From Saccoglossus kowalevskii (lineage: Eukaryota > Hemichordata > Enteropneusta > Harrimaniidae), in the NCBI RefSeq assembly GCF_000003605.2, contig NW_003114743.1, positions 1 to 22,724 of the forward strand: 22,724 nucleotides of DNA, read 5' to 3'. Of this stretch, positions 17,671-22,724 are shown piece after piece. Under the pieces are notes generated by a model. It saw nothing but the letters and a program-made list of their open reading frames with translations, was not told where the DNA came from and searched no databases. The number at the start of each line of letters is the position of its first letter. Position 1 is the first letter of the stretch. Position numbers and translations under genes: made by a program.

Positions 17671-18062
17671 GTTGGTTACAACGGCAGTTGTCTGCAAAGT
17701 TGGTTATAATGGCAGTTGTCAGCAAAGTTGGTTATAAAGGCAGTCGTCTGCAAAGTTGGTTATTAAGGTAGTTGTCTGCAAAGTTGGTTATAAAAACAGT
17801 TGCCTGCAAAGTTGGTTATAAAGGCAGTTGTCTGCAATGTTGGTTATAAAGGTAGTTGTCAGCAAAGTTGGTTACAACGGCAGTTGTCTGCAAAGTTGGT
17901 TATAATGGCAGTTGTCTGCAAAGTTGGTTATAAAGGCAGTCGTCTGCAAAGTTGGTTATTAAGGTAGTTGTCTGCAAAGTTGGTTATAAAAACAGTTGCC
18001 TGCAAAGTTGGTTATAAAGGCAGTTGTCTGCAATGTTGGTTATAAAGGTAGTTGTCAGCAAA
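17671..18062. repeat. 196-bp tandem duplication of seven monomers
   Basis: The block from ACAACGG through CAGTCG, TTATTAAGG, AAAAACAGTTGCCTGC, GCAATGTTGG and GTCAGC lies at 17671-17866 and again at 17867-18062. The offset is exactly 7 x 28 bp: CAGTCG at 17741 and 17937, AAAAACAG near 17792 and 17988. The AAAAACAG variant is private to these two copies. Confidence 0.85.
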
Positions 18063-18260
18063 GTTGGGTATTAAGGCAGTTGTCTTCAAAATTGGTTATA
18101 AAGCCAGTTGTCTGAAAAGTTGGTTATAAAGGTGATTGTCTACAAAGTTGGTTATAAGGGTAGTTGTCTGCAAAGTTGGTTATTAAGTCAGTTGTCTGCA
18201 AAGTTGGTTATAAAGGCAGTTGTCTGCAAAGTTGGTTATAAAAGCAGTAGTCTGCAAAGT
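18063..18260. repeat. A module tail
   Basis: TTGGGTATTAAGG, GTCTTC, GTCTGAAAAG at 18110, GGTGATTG, AAGGGTAG, TTATTAAGTCAG and AAAAGCAGTAGTCTGC near 18245. CAGTCG at 17937 of the preceding duplication is its upstream part, 173 bp before GTCTGAAAAG. Confidence 0.75.
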
Positions 18261-18344
18261 TGGTTATAATGGCAGTTGTCTGCAAAGTTGGTTGTAACGG
18301 CAGTTGTCTGCAAAGTTGGTTATAATGGCAGTTGTCTGCAAAGT
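18261..18344. repeat. C module, three monomers
   Basis: TAATGG, TTGTAACGG and TAATGG joins only. The TTGTAACGG form is shared with the stretch near 1372-1382. Confidence 0.65.
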
Positions 18345-18550
18345 TTATTGTAAAGGCAGTTGTCTGCAAAGTTTGTTGTAAAGGCAGTTGTCTGCAAAGT
18401 GGGTTATAAAGGCAGTTGTCTGCACAGTTGATTATAAAGGCAGTTGTCTGCAAAGTTTGTTATGAAGCCAGTTGTCTGCAAACTTGGTTAAAAAGGCAGT
18501 TGTCTACAAAGTTGGTTATACAGACAGTTGTCTGCAAAGTTTGTTATAAA
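18345..18550. repeat. B module, strongly truncated
   Basis: TTTATTGTAAAGG, TTTGTTGTAAAGG, GTGGG, GCACAGTTGATT at 18422, then directly TATGAAGCC, CTTGGTTAAAAAGG and GTCTAC near 18500. About ten monomers between the GCACAG and CTTGG markers of a full B module are gone. Confidence 0.75.
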
Positions 18551-19020
18551 GGCGATTGTCTGCAAAGTTTGTTATAAAGGCAGTTGTCTGCAAAGTTGGT
18601 TATAAAGGCAATTGTCTCCAAAGTTGGTTATAATGGTTATAATGGCAGTTGTCTACAAATTTGGTTATTTAGGCAGTTGTCTGCAAAGTTGGTTATAAAG
18701 GCAGTCGTCTGCAAAGTTGGTTATTAAGGTAGTTGTCTGCAAAGTTGGTTATAAAAGCAGTTGCCTGCAAAGTTGGTTATAAAGGCAGTTGTCTGCAATG
18801 TTGGTTATAAAGGTAGTGGTCAGCAAAGTTGGGTATTAAGGCAGTTGTCTTCAAAATTGGTTACAAAGCCAGTTGTCTGAAAAGTTGGTTATAAAGGTGA
18901 TTGTCTACAAAGTTGGTTATAAGGGTAGTTGTCTGCAAAGTTGGTTATTAAGTCAGTTGTCTGCAAAGTTGGTTATAAAGGCAGTTGTCTGCAAAGTTGG
19001 TTATAAAAGCAGTAGTCTGC
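18551..19020. repeat. A module, full-length
   Basis: GGCGATTG, GGCAATTGTCTCC, doubled GGTTATAAT at 18626-18643, TTATTTAGG, CAGTCG at 18702, CAGTTGCCTGC, GCAATGTTGG, GTCAGC, GTCTTC, TTACAAAGCC, GTCTGAAAAG at 18875, GGTGATTG, AAGGGTAG, AAGTCAG and CAGTAGTCTGC at 19010. Its private variants match 631-1083 at an offset of 17934 bp. Confidence 0.8.
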
Positions 19021-19206
19021 AAAGTTGGTTATAATGGCAGTTGTCTGCAAAGTTGGTTATAACGGCAGTTGTCTGCAAAGTTGGTTATAATGGCAGTTGT
19101 CTGCAAAGTTGGTTATGAAGGCAGTTGTCTGCAAAGTTGGTTATAAATACAGTTGTCTGCAAAGTTTATTGTAAAGGCAGTTGTCTGCAAAGTTGGTTAT
19201 TAAGGT
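19021..19206. repeat. C module and junction
   Basis: TAATGG, TAACGG and TAATGG copies, TATGAAGGC, a TATAAATACAG copy near 19143, TTTATTGTAAAGG, then TTATTAAGGTAG. A B start is again followed directly by A-type monomers. Confidence 0.7.
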
Positions 19207-20056
19207 AGTTGTCTGCAAAGTTTGTTATAAAGGCGATTGTCTGCAAAGTTTGTTATAAAGGCAGTTGTCTGCAAAGTTGGTTATAAAGGCAGTCGTCTGC
19301 AAAGTTTGTTATTAAGGTAGTTGTCTGCAAAGTTGGTTATAAAAGCAGTTGTATGCAAAGTTGGTTATAAAGGCAGTTGTCTGCAAAGTTGGTTATAAAG
19401 GTAGTTGTCAGCAAAGTTGGCTATTAAGGCAGTTGTCTTCAAAATTGGTTATGAAGCCAGTTGTCTGCAAAGTTGGTTATAAAGGTGATTGTCTACAAAG
19501 TTGCTTATAAAGGCAGTTGTCTGCAAAGTTTGTTATAAAGGTGATTGTCTACAAAGTTGTTATAACTGCAGTTGTCTGCAATGTTGGTTATAAAGCCAGT
19601 TGTCTGCAAAGTTGGTTATAAAAGCAGTTGTCTGCAAAGTTGGTTATAAAGGTGATTGTCTACAAAGTTGGTTATAAGGGTAGTTGTCTGCAAAGTTGGT
19701 TATTAAGGCAGTTGTCTGCAAAGTTGGTTATATAGGCAGTTGTCTGCAAGGTTGGGTATAAAAGCAGTTGTCTGCAAAGTTGGTTATAAAGGCAGTTGTC
19801 TGCAAAATTGGTTATAAAGGCAGTTGTCTGCAAAGTTGTTTATAAAGCCAGTTGTCTGCAACGTTGGTTATAAAGCCAGTTGTCTACAAAGTTGGTTATA
19901 ACGGCAGTTGTCTGCAAAGTTGGTTATAAAGGCAGATGTCTGCAAAGTTGGTTATGAAGGCAGTTGTCTGCAAAGTGGGTTATAAAGGCAGTTGTCTGCA
20001 AAGTGGGTTATAAAGGCAGTTGTCTGCAAAGTTGATTATAAAGGCAGTTGTCTACA
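19207..20056. repeat. A-prime module, second copy
   Basis: Near-identical to 13471-14320 at a constant offset of 5736 bp: CAGTCG 19290, TTGGCTATTAAGG, TTGTTATAACTGCAG near 19557, CAAGGTTGG 19747, CAACGTTGG 19859 and GGCAGATGTC near 19932. Here the GTCTGCAAAG and GGTGATTG forms replace the GTCTGCATAG and GGTGGTTG seen in the first copy. Confidence 0.8.
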
Positions 20057-20690
20057 AAGTTTGTTATGAAGCCAGTTGTCTGCAAAGTTTATTATAAAGA
20101 CAGTTGTCTGCAAAGTTGGGTATAAAGGCAGTTGTCTGCAAAGTTGATTATAAAGGCAGTTGTCTACAAAGTTGGTTATAAAGGCAGTTGTCTGCAAAGT
20201 TTGTTATAATGGCAGTTGCCTGCAAAGTTGGTTATAACGGCAGTTGTCTGCAAAGTTGGTTATAATGGCAGTTGTCTGCAAAGTTGGTTATAAAGGCATT
20301 TGTCTGCAAAGTTGGGTATAAAGTCAGTTGTCTGCAAAGTTGATTATAAAGGCAGTTGTCTGCAAAGTTTGTTATGAAGCCAGTTGTCTGCAAAGTTTGT
20401 TATAAAGGCGATTGTCTGCAAAGTGGCTTATAAAGGCAGTTGTCTGCAAAGTTTGTTATGAAGCCAGTTGTCTGCAAAGTTGGTTATAAAGGCAGTTGTC
20501 TGCAAAGTTGGGTATAAAGTCAGTTGTCTGCAAAGTTGATTATAAAGGCAGTTGTCTGTAAAGTTTGTTATGAAGCCAGTTGTCTGCAAACTTGGTTATA
20601 AAGGCAGTTATCTGCAAAGTTGGGTATAAAGTCAGTTGTCTACAAAGTTGATTATAGAGGCAGTTGTCTGCAAAGTTTGTTATAAAGGCG
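20057..20690. repeat. B-type monomers with short C insert
   Basis: TATGAAGCC, TTATTATAAAGAC, TTGGGTATAAAGG, then plain TAATGG/TAACGG copies near 20205-20280. More B monomers follow (AAAGTC, TATGAAGCC, GGCGATTG, AAGTGGCTTATAAAGG, GTCTGTAAAG, GTTATCTGC, TTATAGAGG). GCACAG and AAGCTGG are absent, and the AAAGTC plus TTGATT pair occurs three times. Confidence 0.65.
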
Positions 20691-20930
20691 ATTGTCTGCA
20701 AAGTTTGTTATAAAGGCAGTTGTCTGCAAAGTTGGTTATAAAGGCAGTCGTCTGCAAAGTTTGTTATTAAGGTAGTTGTCTGCAAAGTTGGTTATAAAAG
20801 CAGTTGTCTGCAAAGTTGGTTATAAAGGCAGTTGTCTGCAAAGTTGGTTATAAAGGTAGTTGTCAGCAAAGTTGGCTATTAAGGCAGTTGTCTGCAAAGT
20901 TGGTTATTAAGGCAGTTGTCTGCAAAGTTG
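20691..20930. repeat. A-prime module, short third copy
   Basis: GGCGATTG just upstream, CAGTCG at 20745, TTTGTTATTAAGG, AAAAGCAG, GTCAGC and TTGGCTATTAAGG near 20873, then TTATTAAGG. It repeats the first third of the A-prime modules at 13471 and 19207 and stops before GTCTTC. Confidence 0.7.
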
Positions 20931-21180
20931 GTTACAACGGCAGTTGTGTGCAAAGTTGGTTATAATGGCAGTTGTCTGCAAAGTTGGTTATAACGGCAGT
21001 TGTCTGCAAAGTTGGTTATAATGGCAGTTGTCTGCAAAGTTGGATATGAAGGCAGTTGTCTGCAAAGTTGGTTATAAAGGCAGTTGTCTGCAAAGTTTAT
21101 TGTAAAGGCAGTTGTCAGCAAAGTTTGTTGTAAAGGCCGTTGTCTGCAAAGTGGGTTATAAAGGCAGTTGTCTGCAAAGT
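20931..21180. repeat. Short C followed by truncated B
   Basis: ACAACGG, GTGTGC, TAATGG, TAACGG and TAATGG copies, then TTGGATATGAAGG, TTTATTGTAAAGG, GTCAGC, TTTGTTGTAAAGGCCG and GTGGG. The B module breaks off one monomer before GCACAG and returns to plain copies. Confidence 0.7.
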
Positions 21181-21670
21181 TGGTTACAACGGCAGTTGTC
21201 TGCAAAGTTGGTTATAATGGCAGTTGTCTGCAAAGTTGGGTATAACAGCAGTTGTCTGCAAATTTGGTTATAATGGCAGTTGTCTGCAAAGTTGGTTATA
21301 ATGGCAGTTGTCTGCAAAGTTGGTTATAATGGCAGTTGTCTGCAAAGTTGGTTATAATGGCAGTTGTCTGCAAAGTTGGTTACAACGGCAGTTGTCTGCA
21401 AAGTTGGTTACAACGGCAGTTGTCTGCAAAGTTGGTTATAACGGCAGTTGTCTGCAAAGTTGGTTATAATGGCAGTTGTCTGCAAAGTTGGTTATAACGG
21501 CAGTTGTCTGCAAAGTTGGTTATAATGGCAGTTGTCTGCAAAGTTGGTTATAATGGCAGTTGTCTGCAAAGTTGGTTATAACGGCAGTTGTCTGCAAAGT
21601 TGGGTATAACGGCAGTTGTCTGCAAAGTTGGTTATAATGGCAGCTGTCTGCAAAGTTGGTTATGAAGGCA
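21181..21670. repeat. C module, plain monomers
   Basis: About 17 copies with TAATGG, TAACGG, TAACAGC and a pair of ACAACGG joins near 21381-21418; one CAAATTTGG near 21260; one CAGCTG near 21643. It ends with TATGAAGGC. Confidence 0.75.
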
Positions 21671-22175
21671 GTTGTCTGAAAAGTTGGGTTATAAAAGGCA
21701 GATGTCTGCAAAGTTTATTGTAAAGCAGGTGTCAGCAAAATGGGTTATAAAGGCAGTGGTCTGCACAGTGATTATAAAGGCAGTTGTCTGCAAAGTTTGT
21801 TATGAAAACCAGTTGTCTGCAAAGTTTATTATAAAGCCAGTTGTCTGCAAAGTTGGGTATAAAGGCAGTTGTTTGCAAAGTTTGTTATGAAGCCAGTTGT
21901 CTGCAAAGTTTATTATAAAGCCAGCTGTCTGCAAAGTTGTGTATAAAGGCAGTTGTCTGCAAAGTTGATTATAAAGGCAGTTGTCTGCAAAGTTGGTTAT
22001 AAAGGCAGTTGTCTGCAAAGTTGGGTATAAAGTCAGTTGTCTGCAAAGTTGATTATAATGGCAGTTGTCTGCAAAGTTTGTTATGAAGCCAGTTGTCAGT
22101 AAACTTGGTTAAAAAGGCAGTTGTCTACAAAGTTGGTTATAAAGGCAGTTGTATGAGTTTAAAAGTTGTTATAAA
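21671..22175. repeat. B module, indel-rich
   Basis: GTCTGAAAAGTTGGG, TATAAAAGGCAGATG, TGTAAAGCAGGTG, GCAAAATGGG and GCACAGTGATT (one base short, 21763), then TATGAAAACC. Cleaner copies follow: GTTTGCAAAG, AAGCCAGCTG, TTGTGTATAAAGG, AAAGTC, GTCAGTAAACTTGG. The last unit, 22144-22175, is 32 bp with GTATGAGTTTAAAAG in place of the usual centre. Confidence 0.7.
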
Positions 22176-22365
22176 GGCAGTTGTCTGCAAATTTGGTTAT
22201 AAAGGCAATTGTCTGCAAAGTTGGTTATAATGGTTATAATGGCAGTTGTCTACAAAGTTGGTTATTTAGGCTGTTGTCTTCAAAATTGGTTATAAAGCCA
22301 GTTGTCTACAAAGTTGGTTATAAGGGTAGTTGTCTGCAAAGTTGGTTATTAAGGCAGTTGTCCGC
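22176..22365. repeat. A module with internal deletion
   Basis: GGCAATTG and doubled GGTTATAAT at 22223-22240, then TTATTTAGG fused directly to CTGTTGTCTTCAAAATTGG. CAGTCG, GCAATGTTGG and GTCAGC monomers are missing (about six units). GTCTGAAAAG and GGTGATTG are merged into a single AAGCCAGTTGTCTAC monomer. AAGGGTAG closes it. Confidence 0.75.
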
Positions 22366-22716
22366 AAAGTTGGTTACAACGGCAGTTGTCTGCAAAGTTG
22401 GTTATAATGGCAGTTGTCAGCAAAGTTGGTTATAACGGCAGTTGTCTGCAAAGTTGGTTATAATGGCAGTTGTCTGCAAAGTTGGGTATAACGGCAGTTG
22501 TCTGCAAATTTGGTTATAATGGCAGTTGTCTGCAAAGTTGGTTATAATGGCATTTGTCTGCAAAGTTGGTTATAATGGCAGTTGTCTGCAAAGTTGGTTA
22601 TAACGGCAGTTGTCTGCAAAGTTGGTTATAACGGCAGTTGTCTGCAAAGTTGGTTATAATGGCAGTTGTCTGCAAAGTTGGTTATGAAGGCAGTTGTCTG
22701 CAAAGTTGGTTATAAA
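22366..22716. repeat. C module at right end
   Basis: About 12 plain copies (ACAACGG, TAATGG, TAACGG), one CAAATTTGG, one GGCATTTGTC, and a final TATGAAGGC unit followed by a consensus-like unit ending TATAAA at 22716. Confidence 0.75.
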
Positions 22717-22724
22717 ATGATGAA
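22717..22724. other. Possible right edge of the array
   Basis: After TATAAA the repeat should continue GGCAGTTG, but the sequence reads ATGATGAA to the end of the window. Eight bases are too few to tell a real array border from a local variant or a poor read end. Confidence 0.4.

Larger units (their letters stand above)
1..22716. repeat. 28-bp satellite array, whole window
   Basis: Head-to-tail copies of a 28-bp monomer fill the window in one orientation; I saw no inverted copy. The consensus copy at 1859-1886 starts GGCAGTTGTC, has a central CTGCAAAGTTGG and ends TTATAAA. Its composition is 8 G, 3 C, 8 A and 9 T. Most copies differ from it by one to four substitutions, concentrated at the join (AAAGG, AATGG, AACGG, AAGCC, AAGTC, TAAGG) and in the TTGGTTA segment. 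Length variants are rare: 37 bp, 27 bp and a few single-base indels. No gene, RNA or mobile element interrupts it. Head-to-tail arrays with nested higher-order structure are typical of eukaryotic satellite DNA; chromosomal position and species are not visible here. Confidence 0.97.

Noticed and set aside
1-22716. CRISPR array, because the repeat period is 28 bp
   Set aside because: The 28 bp is the full period; there are no unique spacers, no leader and no cas genes.
1-22716. Telomeric repeat
   Set aside because: The unit is 28 bp with no short G-run telomere motif, and it shows HOR structure unlike simple telomere tracts.
1-22716. Prokaryotic or plasmid iteron origin
   Set aside because: Iterons come as a few to a few dozen copies beside a replication gene; here about 810 copies have no gene nearby.
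1-22716. CENP-B box in the unit
   Set aside because: No TTCG-N4-A-N2-CGGG pattern is present; ACGG at the join alone is not enough.

Overview
The whole window is one tandem-repeat (satellite) array. From base 1 to about base 22716 it is an uninterrupted head-to-tail run of about 810 copies of a 28-bp unit. A consensus copy lies at 1859-1886; the unit is about 39% GC and markedly G- and T-rich on this strand. I found no protein-coding gene, RNA gene, transposon, CRISPR array or stretch of unrelated sequence. Only the last 8 bases (22717-22724) leave the repeat and may be the array's edge. Arrays of this length and organisation are typical of eukaryotic heterochromatin (centromeric, pericentromeric or subtelomeric). 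I do not recognise the satellite family and cannot name the organism.

The array has three interleaved module types built from variant monomers. B modules are divergent and A-rich, with TATGAAGCC, TTATTATAAAGCC, GCACAGTTGATT, GTTTGCAAAG, AAGCTGG, GGCGATTG and CTTGGTTAAAAAGG variants. A modules are an ordered series: a 37-bp monomer with a duplicated 9-mer GGTTATAAT, then TTATTTAGG, CAGTCG, TTATTAAGGTAG, GCAATGTTGG, GTCAGC or GTGAGC, GTCTTCAAAATTGG, GTCTGAAAAG, GGTGATTGTCTAC and AAGGGTAG. C modules are homogeneous runs of the plain monomer ending ATAATGG, ATAACGG or ACAACGG. The usual order is B, A, C, repeated with many truncations. From about 6.8 kb onward the main GCACAG landmarks recur every 2.6-3.35 kb (6778, 9571, 12920, 15558, 18422, degraded 21763), which marks a higher-order repeat (HOR). 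The left third has shorter, more scrambled cycles.

Landmark spacing inside A modules is very constant: 76 bp from the duplicated 9-mer to CAGTCG in seven of seven testable copies, and 173 bp from CAGTCG to GTCTGAAAAG in nine of ten. Many offsets between duplicated segments are exact multiples of 28 (112, 196, 224, 364, 392, 840 bp). Larger offsets (1296, 2793, 5736, 16917, 17934 bp) link blocks across the window. This is the pattern expected from unequal exchange or conversion in register. The most unusual local features are a divergent patch at 17086-17206, where one monomer has replaced both arms of the unit's small inverted repeat with a new complementary pair, and clusters of one-base indels at 14310-14390, 14880-15190 and 21660-21815 that may be sequencing error.

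Open reading frames of 60-110 residues occur on both strands, but they are by-products of a stop-poor 28-bp period. Those I checked begin with TTG rather than ATG. No gene is annotated.
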